This document shows positions 52,201-56,142 of a stretch of DNA of 64,000 bases, piece after piece. The notes under the pieces are model-generated. The model had not been told where the DNA came from and did not search any database. It saw only the letters and a list, made by a program, of their open reading frames with translations. Location of the stretch: assembly GCA_029204225.1 (NCBI GenBank), contig CM055109.1:28476861-28540860 (forward strand), read 5' to 3'. The translations under genes and the position numbers were made by a program. Source of the stretch: Diphasiastrum complanatum. Lineage: Eukaryota > Streptophyta > Lycopodiopsida > Lycopodiales > Lycopodiaceae. Each line of letters opens with the position of its first letter. Position 1 is the first letter of the stretch.

Positions 52201-55200
52201 AATGAATGGTTTGTAAGGGCTTGCATACCTACGCTAAAGTGTATACCTTTATATTTTGAAATCCTTAAAATCCTGATCCCTAAGTTGTTTATCTCTGGTG
52301 AGTTATGATGAGTTTGTCAACATGTCTCATGGCTAATGGTTGGCAAGTGCCTGAATATGCACCCTAAACCCTAAACCCTTAAAAACCTAAACCTTAAACT
52401 CTCTCTGGTTGGTTATGACAAATTTGTTAACCCATCTAATGGCCATGAAGATGCTAGTGACAAGGGTACTGCAATTTTGCTACATTGTCCTGTAAATATT
52501 AGCAGTGACAGTATAGAAAAGATTAGTGGTGCTCTAATTTGCATTGATGTTTTGTTGTCAGGCGTTTTCCCAGATGCGACTGTCAGAAGCGTCTGCACAC
52601 CTGACATCTTTCTCTGTTCTTGTCAAAGACGAAATACATCATATGCAGATTACCAATCTGAGAAGTGCCAGGAGTATGATTATTTGGATAACTGCAGCTG
52701 CAGTTACTGCTGCTGATGCCGTTCTGGCTACTTGTCCTTCTGCTTACGAACGGCGTTGTCTGCTGCAGCTGCTTGCCACTGCTAATTTTGGTGATGGTGG
52801 TTCTGCTGCAATCCGCTACGGACGTCTTCACTGGAAGGTTAAGCTTGCCGAACCTGCTTTGCGGCAGGGTTCAGAAGCTGTAGTGCAAGGGACTGCTGTG
52901 GAAGATGAAGCGTTGTTAACTGCATTGGAGGAAAGGGGACTATGGGAAGAAGCTCGTAGTTGGGCTCTGCAGCTTGACCTGAGTGGACAGCAGAGCGCAT
53001 CGGCTGTTCATCATGTCACCGCGGCTCAGGTAAGAGTTGAAGCTATCAGTGAGGCATTATTGTTGAAGGCTGTGAATTTGATGAGTCTACATAATATGTC
53101 ATGGTGTAGACTTTTGGTTCTTCTCCTATGACCTTGTGGAGTTCCTAAATTATTAGATATAATAAAAATTGTTTTGGAGTTGGAGAAAGAGACTATTTGT
53201 AGGTGATGAAGCATCAACTAGTCCATCTTTGTGAGCAGCACAGAAGTCTAACATGGATTGATTATTCAATACCTAAGTGCATTGAAAGTTTTCCAGAGGG
53301 GACTGCAAAATTGCAATTTGCTTGTTGATGGGTTTACACATTTGGTTCCAAACAATGCTGTTTCTTCATGGCTTCAATTACTTTGCACCTTTCTCCTTTT
53401 CTGTAAATATTGATGGCATTAGACTTTACAAAGAACCAGGCTATTCTTCTGGACATCTCAGCTGAAGCTTCATGTAGTTACTGTATTGTTTTCTTTGAAC
53501 TCTTTTGACTGCCATCCTCCGACCCAATGGCCCTTTTGATCATATCGTACATCGTAAGTTGAGGAACTTTTTGGAGAGTTTCAATTTCAAATCTTCGATG
53601 TCTATATGCATTCGGAGAAGTGCTTGCAAAACCTTCTAGTGCTGGCTCAGTTGTATCAGTTGGTGGCTTTTCGTAATTTTGAGATTTGGCCTTTCTTTTT
53701 TAAGATATTCAGAGCAAGCCATCTTTTGTCGAACTTATGATGGGAACACGGACAGGTCATAGTCTGTTCATATTGAAAATTAGGCATGCAGGGTGGTAAA
53801 TCTTGTTTAGGACGTGATGTGAGAATCTGCAGGACTAGTTCATTCACTTTGCACAGGCCTTCGGCTGTTATGCAATGTAGTTTCTTTCTATTCTCTGATC
53901 AGTAATGAGCAGTGTCGTCATATACGAAGTGGTCGTGGTGCTTTGATAGGACTAATTTTATTAAGAACCTAGACCTTTAGCTAGGCCTTTGAGATATGTA
54001 GTTCAAGCTCGATAAGGCAAACAGTCATATCTTGTACAAATCATATGTCTGATAGCACTGTCACCAGGAAACTCTACTATCTTCTGGATGCTAATATGTA
54101 TAAGTGATGGCAACATTCTATTTAACCCATGGGAATGTCCACTAGGCTGAAGCATTGGTGACAGAATGGAAAGAGCTATTGTGGGATGTGCCTGAAGAAA
54201 GAGCAGCATTGTGGGGCCATTGTCAAGCTCTTTTCACTCGACACGCTTTTCCTGCACATCAGGTCAATAAGCCTGTCAAGATTTGGTATTTGAGTATTTT
54301 ATGAATTGGATTGTGTTTCTAAATTTTGGATGATGTGAATTTGTCTGTATACGGCTTTGTCAAAAAATCTTGTCACCTCGATCAATCTCATGGATAGTCT
54401 CAACTCAAGTACATTTCTTTCTTTCCAGGCTGGTATATTCTTTTTAAGGCACGCTGAAGAAATTGAGCATGAAATTGCACCTGCAGAGCTTCATGCTATC
54501 CTTTTGCTGGCCCTTCGGTGGCTAAGTGGTTCTATGACTAACTCCTCTCTGTAAGGCTTTTTCTCCATTTTCTGGATAAATTTGTCAGACATGAGCTTTT
54601 GTTCGCATAGTGTTCCTAAACTTTTCCTTTATGATGCTTTCATGGTTTGATTGAAATGGCTTGACAGCGCTTATCCCCTGCACTTGCTTCGTGAACTCGA
54701 GACTCGCGTATGGTTACTTGCTGTAAAATCAGAACTGAATATGAGAGACGAGAATTCAAAAGTTCCTGCAACTAGCATCCAGTCTACTTTGGTTCAGGGA
54801 TTCAGCCCTGACAGCACCGCTGCTGCTCCTTCAATCAGTCTAAATCCTGTGGATCAGACCGCCATTGCAATTTCTGGTGTAGATAGTCATCTGCAGAAGG
54901 CTCAGAATCGGCAAGTTGATGTTCCTCCAGATGAATCCAAAGAATCTGGACGAGGGGCAAGCCTTACAACAGGAATGGGTTCAAGACACGAGGTAAAGTT
55001 GAAGCGAAGGCTCAAAGGGCATGGACAATATAAGCGGATACACTTAGAAATCGCAGGCAGAGATTCTGAGGAAAGCCCACAAAAGGTTGTCGAATCTGGA
55101 ACCACACTCGCTGACCATGAACGCATTACAGCACGAGAGGAAGGTGGACCAAAGCAACAGCAGTCAGTTACTAATTGGGAAGAAAGAGTAGGGAAAGGTG

Positions 55201-56142
55201 AAGTGGAGGGAGCGATACTCGCTCTTCTTGAGGTAGGACAAGTTTCTGCCGCAAAGCAACTTCAGGAGAAGTTGTCCCCAACACATGTGCCCTTAGAGCT
55301 TCTATTGGTTGAGACTGCACAAAATGTTGCCATGCTTTCTAATCCTTTGAGTAAGGGGCTTGTAACGAGCTCAATGCTTCCAGGTCCTGTTGTTGATCAC
55401 CTCAATTCTTTGGGTCTTGTTAAGGACATCTCATCTGTTTCGCCGCTGGAGGTATACTTTGTTATGTTTAATTTCTGTTGAAATATTTAGCTGGGATCTT
55501 ATTGCAGATCTTACTGATGATAATATGATTCTGGACTGCAGATTTTGGGGACTATAACAGGAGTATGTGGGAAAGATTGTGGTCGGGGATTTTGTGAAAG
55601 AATTATGACTGTTTCTCAGGTTGCCAATTTCTTAGAGCTGCCTTTTTCCGAAGCATTTCAAAAGCAGCCTAGCGAGCTGCTGCAATTACTGGCTCTCAAG
55701 GGTCAGGATGCACTAGCAGAAGCTCAATTGTTGGTCTCAACACACGTCATGAATGCAGCAAGTATAGCACGCATTCTTGCAGAATCGTTTCTCAAGGTGA
55801 TGTTTGCTTTTGAAATCCATTTGGAAAATCATCTCATATTATGCTTGACCCTTGAACCTGAAGCCCCTAAAATGTCATTGTTTGATAAGTATAAAATTCC
55901 AAAACCCCAAAGCCCAATGTTTGTGAGATATATTGATGTATGACAATGCCATGCAGGGTTTATTTGCTGCACATCGTGGTGGATATATGAATTCTTCCCA
56001 ACGCGAAGAAGGTCCCGCACCACTTCTATGGAGGCCTTCAGATTTTGTGCAGTGGGCACAATTATGTCCGTCTGAACCGGAACTGGGCCATGCCCTCATG
56101 CGCTTAGTAATCAGTGGTCATGATATGCCACATGCTTGTGAG
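18663..56142 (+). CDS. SPG11: Spatacsin-like protein gene (SPG11 homologue), 19 internal exons
   Basis: A discontinuous coding sequence of about 6.2 kb. Nineteen exons with GT donors and AG acceptors keep one frame of about 2,060 codons without a stop. The protein is helical and repeat-like, with blocks matching plant spatacsin homologues in order: YWAAAAVWLSAW, WARWLLLSRLKGREYDASF, RGRALAAFNCLL, ELCGLSASMLRIDVAVLRRI, FCRVHQLPLSTTYLSVLA and LREL-ETRVWLLAVKSE. In animals spatacsin works with spastizin and AP-5 in lysosome reformation; the plant role is not established. Both gene ends lie outside the window. Identity rests on remembered family blocks, so a database search is the test. Introns carry nearly all the transposons in the window, and LINEs there are mostly antisense. 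Confidence 0.86.
19224..19748 (+). CDS. SPG11: Spatacsin-like exon 2
   Basis: Acceptor TTGTTGCAG, donor AAG/GTGATC, 175 codons in phase 0. It encodes an acidic stretch (DDGVDIEEAW) and the conserved NLDIAAIVRDALRAGRVPLA helix. Most of the spatacsin N-terminal features lie upstream. Confidence 0.87.
20084..20269 (+). CDS. SPG11: Spatacsin-like exon 3
   Basis: Acceptor TTGTGAAG (weak tract), donor GAG/GTAAGA, 62 codons in phase 0. It encodes ALAALRRLGEDIEVSLRELA and RRQLRQQAAKELRR. Confidence 0.85.
20736..21050 (+). CDS. SPG11: Spatacsin-like exon 4
   Basis: Acceptor GTGTTTAAG, donor CGA/GTACGG, 105 codons in phase 0. It encodes AYPSSSFSSVYGLRQRL and the strongly conserved NAAVSYWAAAAVWLSAWN block. 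Confidence 0.86.
21051..22381 (+). other. Intron with hAT-like miniature element
   Basis: 1.3-kb intron, AT-rich except for the GC-rich repeat at 21501-21809. No exon-like frame is seen in it. Confidence 0.75.
21501..21809 (+). mobile_element. GGACGC-rich miniature transposon, hAT-like (copy 1)
   Basis: About 309 bases with GC-rich ends and an A/T-rich core, flanked by an exact 8-base duplication GCTTCATA (21493-21500 and 21810-21817). It contains (GGACGC)n and GGTCCGGGCCGGA blocks. It is homologous in inverted orientation to 32069-32303. The end TAGGGATGAGGG and the reverse complement of the other end, TAAGGAAGCGGG, form an imperfect terminal inverted repeat. Eight-base duplications and such ends suggest a non-autonomous hAT element; no transposase is present. 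Confidence 0.65.
22382..23053 (+). CDS. SPG11: Spatacsin-like exon 5
   Basis: Acceptor ATATGACAG, donor ATG/GTATGA, 224 codons in phase 0. It encodes LLEQRFLIEERSWEARMEY, the long KVLAFKLGSVCTPWIREKIE stretch, and YLDHHGLGLDRFSASHILAV at the end. Confidence 0.9.
23054..23785 (+). other. Intron with a dispersed short repeat
   Basis: 732-base intron. About 23475-23560 is one of five related short repeats (see 41220-41385). No gene is seen. Confidence 0.7.
23786..24185 (+). CDS. SPG11: Spatacsin-like exon 6
   Basis: Acceptor TTTAACAG. The donor is either C/GTAATG (end 24185) or C/GTGACC (end 24179); both keep phase 1 with the next exon and differ by two codons. It encodes GDCQWARWLLLSRLKGREYD, DDLAEAGGEIVALSTMMYAP and TLWRSLVASC, among the best conserved spatacsin blocks. 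Confidence 0.87.
24318..24460 (+). CDS. SPG11: Spatacsin-like exon 7
   Basis: Acceptor ATGTTTTAG, donor CAG/GTATAA. The first two bases finish a codon. It encodes ASRTELAGYLQWRDSLFSS and MLPQRVPKGVRRLLQIYIQ. Confidence 0.9.
24921..25016 (+). CDS. SPG11: Spatacsin-like exon 8
   Basis: Acceptor TTTTGATAG, donor GAG/GTATTG, 32 codons in phase 0: GPIGGGQATDAILWEAAISK and an acidic end. The following intron is 8.1 kb. Confidence 0.88.
25017..25569 (+). other. Intron stretch without recognised feature
   Basis: AT-rich intron sequence. No coding, RNA or repeat signature was seen. Confidence 0.55.
25570..26035 (-). pseudogene. Copia remnant: protease-integrase junction
   Basis: On the minus strand: NVLYVPTLTKNL, a stop, then SVGQLMDDGLDVHFKQG, KGFKQGRLFKLDANVFLG and the integrase zinc start ELWHKRLGHPNFKFMEML. 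This is the copia pre-integrase region. It is truncated on both sides and carries a stop. Antisense to the host gene. Confidence 0.85.
26036..26464 (+). other. Intron stretch without recognised feature
   Basis: AT-rich sequence between a copia remnant and a LINE 3' end. Nothing is recognised. Confidence 0.5.
26465..26640 (-). mobile_element. LINE 3' UTR remnant
   Basis: On the minus strand it matches the 3' UTR at 28790-28910: TAGGAGACGTTT, ACTTGACAGGTACTTCATC, then a decayed stem-loop (26505-26535; outer TCTT/AAGA, inner ATGCC/GGAAT with one mismatch), ATTAATGAAGCTTTCTTT and a pyrimidine run without a long (CT)n. Confidence 0.75.
26641..27160 (-). other. Unrecognised stretch next to gypsy gag
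   Basis: The minus strand has open stretches (for example ELNSLNESIRQDFKAVLVQE) of fair length but broken by shifts. It may be the C-terminal part of the same gypsy gag or another element. No family motif is visible. Confidence 0.4.
27161..27660 (-). pseudogene. Minus-strand gypsy gag remnant
   Basis: On the minus strand: ANFINQWFSKWESYFELW, then HLTDVADRWWQKLSRIPDCP, TWADFWHVFHAQFILPHE and AREIWDRQVVQMPITIQGYK. The W-W...L...W..F...F pattern is that of retrotransposon gag. It is broken into at least two frames and lacks a full polyprotein. Confidence 0.75.
27661..28045 (-). other. Leader and primer site of the minus-strand gypsy
   Basis: On the minus strand the LTR end GTGTAACA is followed after AT by TGGTACCAGAGC, a primer-binding-site variant (+ strand 28033-28044), and then about 380 bases up to gag. 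No gene is seen. Confidence 0.65.
28046..28380 (-). repeat. LTR of the minus-strand gypsy (limits approximate)
   Basis: On the minus strand it would run from TGTAACGATCC (28380) to GTGTAACA (28046), next to the primer site. The 28046 end is set by the primer site; the other end is inferred from TG and is less certain. No partner LTR was found in the window. Confidence 0.55.
28381..28517 (+). other. Short intron stretch, nothing recognised
   Basis: 137 bases between the LTR and the LINE piece; no feature seen. Confidence 0.4.
28518..28910 (+). mobile_element. LINE deletion derivative (endonuclease end joined to 3' UTR)
   Basis: The only clear sense-strand LINE. It encodes the end of the endonuclease (YTCHPHSGGHSVVDYLMGSP, then TLSDHSFISFD) to about 28727. 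RT and C-terminal domains are missing. The 3' UTR follows (GGAGATGTTTTATATGCTCC, ACTCGACATGTACTTCATTA) and ends in the stem-loop and ATTAATAAAG. Confidence 0.82.
28871..28900 (+). other. LINE 3' stem-loop
   Basis: Outer stem GTCTT/AAGAC, inner ATACC-TTTT-GGCAT with one A-C mismatch, followed by ATTAATAAAG and the CTTT/CT tail. Confidence 0.75.
28911..28992 (+). repeat. (CTTT)n(CT)n tail of the sense LINE
   Basis: About five CTTT units (28911-28930) followed by about 31 CT units (28931-28992). It directly follows AATAAAG of the LINE. Confidence 0.95.
28993..29446 (+). repeat. Intron sequence grading into a probable copia LTR end
   Basis: The last part ends ...CCCAACA at 29446, directly before a primer binding site, so part of this stretch is probably a left LTR. 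The LTR start was not found. Confidence 0.45.
29447..29458 (+). promoter_or_regulatory. Primer binding site of a decayed copia
   Basis: TGGTATCAGAGC, the same initiator-Met site as in copia B, about 135 bases before the gag start. Confidence 0.85.
29594..30720 (+). pseudogene. Decayed copia gag and protease
   Basis: Gag starts MDSQSKSGLMVDKLDGSNYH, followed by WKFKMKVVLMAKELWEIV and HINLFKTVLEQMAAIGLV. A stop lies near 29816, others near 30143 and beyond, and the CCHC area near 30320-30370 is frameshifted. A protease motif WFLDSGATQH is readable at about 30563-30592, then FVHLGDNSSHVIKGEGTVRL, with an in-frame stop near 30604. A CT array sits between gag and protease (30501-30548). Confidence 0.85.
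30501..30548 (+). repeat. (CT)n microsatellite in the decayed copia
   Basis: 24 CT units between the gag end and the protease of the copia remnant. No LINE 3' end precedes it, unlike the other arrays. Confidence 0.93.
30721..32060 (+). other. Intron stretch without recognised feature
   Basis: About 1.3 kb. It may contain more decayed copia sequence at its start, but no motif after the protease region is readable. No RNA or gene is seen. Confidence 0.5.
32069..32303 (-). mobile_element. GGACGC-rich miniature transposon, hAT-like (copy 2)
   Basis: 235 bases flanked by an exact 8-base duplication GGCTCGAT (32061-32068 and 32304-32311). On the minus strand it runs from CAGACATGAGGGTCCGGGCC to CGCTTCCTTAG, the same order of blocks as copy 1 at 21501-21809. 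It has no coding capacity. Confidence 0.68.
32312..33126 (+). other. Intron stretch without recognised feature
   Basis: AT-rich, ending in the pyrimidine-rich acceptor region TTTTGTCTTGTAG of exon 9. Confidence 0.55.
33127..33333 (+). CDS. SPG11: Spatacsin-like exon 9
   Basis: Acceptor CTTGTAG, donor TCG/GTAAGT (strong), 69 codons in phase 0. It encodes DVEFGVERHLRRGRALAAFN and QALLSPLTPEEEKMLVS. It lies alone between introns of 8.1 and 6.5 kb. Confidence 0.9.
33334..34203 (+). other. Intron stretch without recognised feature
   Basis: About 870 bases of mixed composition. No gene or repeat is recognised. Confidence 0.5.
34204..34277 (+). repeat. (GA)n array; (CT)n tail of a minus-strand LINE
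   Basis: GA repeats with a few interruptions (GCGAGA, GCTAGA). On the minus strand it follows ATTAATAAAG of the LINE 34278-34740. Confidence 0.93.
34278..34740 (-). mobile_element. LINE 3' part, 5'-truncated
   Basis: On the minus strand: an acidic poly-D stretch (codons from the GTC/ATC run at 34675-34700) and a C-terminal tail like the one at 15937-16000, then a 3' UTR (GGAGACGTTTATATACGCTCC, CATACTTGACATGTACTCC), the stem-loop, ATTAATAAAG and the CT tail. RT and endonuclease are absent. Confidence 0.75.
34288..34316 (-). other. LINE 3' stem-loop
   Basis: On the minus strand: outer TCTT/AAGA, inner ATGCC-TTTT-GGCAT (five perfect pairs), then ATTAATAAAG. Confidence 0.78.
34741..35880 (+). 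other. Intron stretch with weak gypsy-like remains
   Basis: 34750-34800 has an inverted pair, CGGAACTGAACGAGTT and AACTCGTTCCGTTCCG, in a GC-rich spot that may be another miniature-element remnant. Most of the rest is AT-rich. From about 35460 the sequence may be decayed gypsy pol, but no motif is clear. Confidence 0.4.
35881..36239 (+). pseudogene. Decayed gypsy 3' end (integrase tail and chromodomain)
   Basis: GKVMIHPVFHVN followed by a stop matches the integrase C-terminal HPVFHVS block. Further on, DNDDWDTIESVKRYFPNFHF resembles the end of a gypsy chromodomain, followed by a purine tract (AAGGGGGGAAG). Heavily broken. A copia derivative is inserted at its end. Confidence 0.6.
36240..36361 (+). 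repeat. Partial left LTR of the deleted copia
   Basis: It matches the first 120 bases of the right LTR (GTTAATAGGCCATGCCTGC, TTTAGATTAGTTATAGATCT) with many changes, then diverges. About 290 bases of LTR and the primer site are missing. Confidence 0.78.
36362..36560 (+). repeat. Tandem ~27-base repeat leader
   Basis: About six degenerate units built on AACCAACAAAATTTTTTGA lie between the partial LTR and gag. Reverse-strand open frames over it are repeat products. Confidence 0.6.
36561..37190 (+). pseudogene. Copia gag of the deleted element
   Basis: MASLNDVVLSETSELDGTNF, then IWKFKMQNFLMDREYWNIV, a frame break near 36740, and ITPHIKDAAGPKEAWDILKN, LHTLKMDTGELVTDYFTQVK and LSLRETRPTFDELNAIFYKR to a stop at 37189. 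It closely resembles copia B gag in layout and could act in trans only if intact; here it is broken. Confidence 0.85.
37191..37435 (+). pseudogene. Copia RNase H tail of the deleted element
   Basis: The sequence jumps from gag to the end of RNase H: LTKNP, FHSRSKHIEIQLHIIRK, FQNHEVELQ and CPAKEQVANIFIKGLGKI. It is frameshifted at its start. The central 3 kb of a copia element is missing. Confidence 0.82.
37471..37878 (+). repeat. Right LTR of the deleted copia
   Basis: 408 bases from TGTTAGAA to TTCTAACA, a perfect 8-base terminal inverted repeat, preceded by the purine tract AAGGGGGAG. It ends next to CACCC. Confidence 0.9.
37879..38530 (-). pseudogene. LINE endonuclease fragment
   Basis: On the minus strand from about 38530: VLLLGDFNARTGSRYHTKHH (the intact endonuclease catalytic block), a stop, ELAIFNGLPQWPSSSDFKYH, HPHGGDHGLIDYLMGSPSL. 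It decays below 38050. The upstream and downstream domains of the LINE are absent. 37879-38040 shows only weak LINE similarity. Confidence 0.8.
38531..39788 (+). other. Intron stretch without recognised feature
   Basis: About 1.25 kb, AT-rich, ending in the acceptor of exon 10. No repeat or gene is recognised. Confidence 0.5.
39789..40364 (+). CDS. SPG11: Spatacsin-like exon 10
   Basis: Acceptor TTGTGCAG, donor TGG/GTATGT, 192 codons in phase 0. It encodes VTNFENLVVVSACASFLELC, GLSASMLRIDVAVLRRIADF, AILLAQSLADEYI, GSWLLTGAGEGARLRAM and SFCRVHQLPLSTTYLSVLAK. It is one of the exons on which the family call rests most strongly. Confidence 0.93.
40365..41072 (+). other. Intron, nothing recognised
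   Basis: 708 bases with normal splice ends (GTATGT ... TTGAGCAG). No repeat or gene is seen. Confidence 0.6.
41073..41132 (+). CDS. SPG11: Spatacsin-like exon 11 (60 bases)
   Basis: Acceptor CTTGAGCAG, donor GTG/GTAAGA, exactly 20 codons in phase 0, VGFLAEAQIEGCPLAQLIKV. This fits between DNDW of exon 10 and ASEEFSDPR of exon 12. It is too short to stand out on its own and is supported by phase and order. Confidence 0.86.
41133..42295 (+). other. Intron stretch with a dispersed short repeat
   Basis: It contains the short repeat at about 41220-41385. The rest is AT-rich without features. Confidence 0.6.
41220..41385 (+). repeat. Dispersed short intronic repeat (one of five copies)
   Basis: It contains GAATCGTTTTGCAGTAGGG, ACTTGAACTGCCAAAACAAT, TCAAATTGATT and GAGTCGTGACTATGC. 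Related stretches occur at about 19770-19965 (+), 23475-23560 (-), 50655-50735 (+) and 56575-56660 (-). All lie in introns of the same gene. No coding capacity or clear ends are seen; a short interspersed or miniature element is possible. Confidence 0.55.
42296..42300 (+). repeat. Target-site duplication AGCAC, left copy (gypsy D)
   Basis: AGCAC lies before the left LTR at 42301 and again at 48814-48818 after the right LTR. It fixes the element ends. Confidence 0.88.
42301..42675 (-). repeat. Gypsy D 3' LTR (left on the + strand)
   Basis: 375 bases; + strand AGTTACAAGC to CCATAACT. On the minus strand it starts AGTTATGG, directly after a purine stretch (CAAGGGAG). It matches 48439-48813. Confidence 0.92.
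42676..43061 (-). other. Gypsy D 3' region with chromodomain remnant
   Basis: Directly after the integrase frame, a minus-strand stretch reads VQFLVQ, a stop, then DGRPLEEATWEPIDVF, the core of a chromodomain. The rest up to the LTR, including the purine tract at 42676-42684, is noncoding. Confidence 0.72.
43062..43946 (-). pseudogene. Gypsy D integrase core
   Basis: Minus strand: [76 protein letters not shown], then KLSPRYYGPYCILDRLSTV and DIFHVSLLRAAI. Catalytic D, D and E are all readable. A stop separates it from the zinc-finger part (43962-44447). Confidence 0.9.
43962..44447 (-). pseudogene. Gypsy D integrase zinc-binding region
   Basis: Minus strand: SDAHASPIGGHFGFQKSYAR, LKDNFYWPSMKSELAHLI and CPFCARNKYSR give the H-H-C-C arrangement of the integrase N-terminal domain. 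Confidence 0.87.
44375..44878 (-). pseudogene. Gypsy D RT end and RNase H
   Basis: Minus strand: LHSLLKKSHAFVWTSECQTA, FIVETDASAIGLGALLRQ, HEKELLAVIHALKKWRHYLY and ITDHQSLRYL. This is a complete RNase H block in its own frame, shifted relative to the RT before it and the integrase after it. Confidence 0.9.
44882..45560 (-). pseudogene. Gypsy D reverse transcriptase
   Basis: Minus strand: SPFGAPVLLVAKEDGTKRLC, IDYRALNKLTIRNQYPIPHM, FSKIDLLDT with the usual RSGYHQ segment garbled, FGVHNGPPTFQNVMNNILRP and VYFDDILIFS (catalytic DD). Frame breaks at both ends. Confidence 0.9.
45561..47430 (-). pseudogene. Gypsy D gag and protease
   Basis: Minus strand. The likely start is MATSSSEDPPQ near 47435; an upstream ATG at 47538 gives a longer, less gag-like start. 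It contains a proline/serine/glycine-rich stretch (PSYSASSYGSPFGSSVPPPG), gag (WWRVYRSEPTRQGLHIWPTF, FRHDLRMAMIDPQWLVRQRD), zinc knuckle CYRCKSPDHLARDC and protease ALVDTGSTHSFIS, then IILGADWFSSLG. The frame breaks just before the RT. Confidence 0.9.
47540..48426 (-). repeat. Gypsy D leader with tandem repeats
   Basis: About eight degenerate units of roughly 65-75 bases (recognised by GGGCGCTGGACAGCCTCCAC and ATCGATGAAAGTGATGG on +) fill the second half of the leader. The overlapping open frames on the minus strand arise from the repeat and are not called as genes. Confidence 0.75.
48427..48438 (-). promoter_or_regulatory. Primer binding site of gypsy D
   Basis: On the minus strand TGGTATCAGAGC follows the LTR end CTTGTAACT with no spacer. 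Confidence 0.92.
48439..48813 (-). repeat. Gypsy D 5' LTR (right on the + strand)
   Basis: 375 bases, + strand AGTTACAAGC to CCATAACT, ending next to AGCAC. On the minus strand it is AGTTATGG to TTGTAACT. Confidence 0.92.
48814..48818 (+). repeat. Target-site duplication AGCAC, right copy (gypsy D)
   Basis: It pairs with 42296-42300. Confidence 0.88.
48819..49662 (+). other. Intron stretch after gypsy D
   Basis: 48841-48945 is a two-copy tandem duplication with a period near 56 bases (AATATGCATAAGGATGAATA and its variant). The rest is AT-rich and ends in the exon 12 acceptor. Confidence 0.6.
49663..49979 (+). CDS. SPG11: Spatacsin-like exon 12
   Basis: Acceptor CTCTTTGCAG, donor AAG/GTTGGT, leaving phase 2. 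It encodes ASEEFSDPRIKSHLLTVLRS, LLAEFEHRKHPGKALLSKAK and LRWPLLAIIASCFPDV. It completes a codon with the first base of exon 13. Confidence 0.9.
49980..50830 (+). other. Intron with dispersed short repeat
   Basis: 851 bases. 50655-50735 is a copy of the short dispersed repeat. Nothing else is recognised. Confidence 0.6.
50831..51296 (+). CDS. SPG11: Spatacsin-like exon 13
   Basis: Acceptor CACATGCAG, donor CAG/GTAAAA. It encodes HTSSIRVNDAAAHVAISVGA, a basic YNRKSAKRHRRMS patch, a less conserved spacer, and LAVLCEQQRFLPLLRAFELF. Confidence 0.9.
51360..52447 (+). repeat. Intronic minisatellite with telomere-like CCCTAAA motifs
   Basis: Ten degenerate units of about 75-145 bases, each marked by GAGTTATGACAAGTTTGTTA, CATCTCATGGCTAATGG, AAGTGCCTGGATACTG and then one to three CCCTAAA/CCCTAA repeats. 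Unit starts lie near 51453, 51570, 51645, 51733, 51806, 51932, 52046, 52156, 52298 and 52410. It fills most of the intron between exons 13 and 14. No coding capacity. Confidence 0.85.
52562..53029 (+). CDS. SPG11: Spatacsin-like exon 14
   Basis: Acceptor TTGTTGTCAG, donor CAG/GTAAGA, 156 codons in phase 0. It encodes AFSQMRLSEASAHLTSFSVL, AYERRCLLQLLATANFGDGG and LTALEERGLWEEARSWALQL. Confidence 0.91.
53030..54145 (+). other. Intron, nothing recognised
   Basis: 1.1 kb, AT-rich, GTAAGA to CCACTAG. No repeat or gene is recognised. Confidence 0.6.
54146..54262 (+). CDS. SPG11: Spatacsin-like exon 15
   Basis: Acceptor TCCACTAG, donor CAG/GTCAAT, 39 codons in phase 0: EALVTEWKELLWDVPEERAA and WGHCQALFTRHAFPAHQ. 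Confidence 0.9.
54429..54550 (+). CDS. SPG11: Spatacsin-like exon 16
   Basis: Acceptor CTTTCCAG, donor CT/GTAAGG, leaving phase 2: AGIFFLRHAEEIEHEIAPAE and LHAILLLALRWLSGSMT. Confidence 0.9.
54668..55451 (+). CDS. SPG11: Spatacsin-like exon 17
   Basis: Acceptor GCTTGACAG, donor GAG/GTATAC. It encodes YPLHLLRELETRVWLLAVKS, a long hydrophilic, less conserved stretch with a basic RHEVKLKRRLKGHGQYKR patch, and then AILALLEVGQVSAAKQLQEK. The C-terminal spatacsin domain probably begins near this last block. Confidence 0.91.
55542..55796 (+). CDS. SPG11: Spatacsin-like exon 18
   Basis: Acceptor TGGACTGCAG, donor AAG/GTGATG, 85 codons in phase 0: GRGFCERIMTVSQVANFLEL, LLQLLALKGQDALAEAQLLV and AASIARILAESFLK. 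This fits the conserved C-terminal spatacsin region. Confidence 0.92.
55957..56142 (+). CDS. SPG11: Spatacsin-like exon 19 (last in window)
   Basis: Acceptor GCCATGCAG, donor GAG/GTACTG, 62 codons in phase 0: GLFAAHRGGYMNSSQREEGP, APLLWRPSDFVQWAQLCPSE and MRLVISGHDMPHACE. The family continues well beyond this point, so further exons are expected right of the window. Confidence 0.92.

Noticed and set aside
51360-52447. Interstitial telomere or chromosome-end sequence
   Set aside because: CCCTAAA motifs are short, imperfect and embedded in a longer unit within an intron flanked by in-frame exons.
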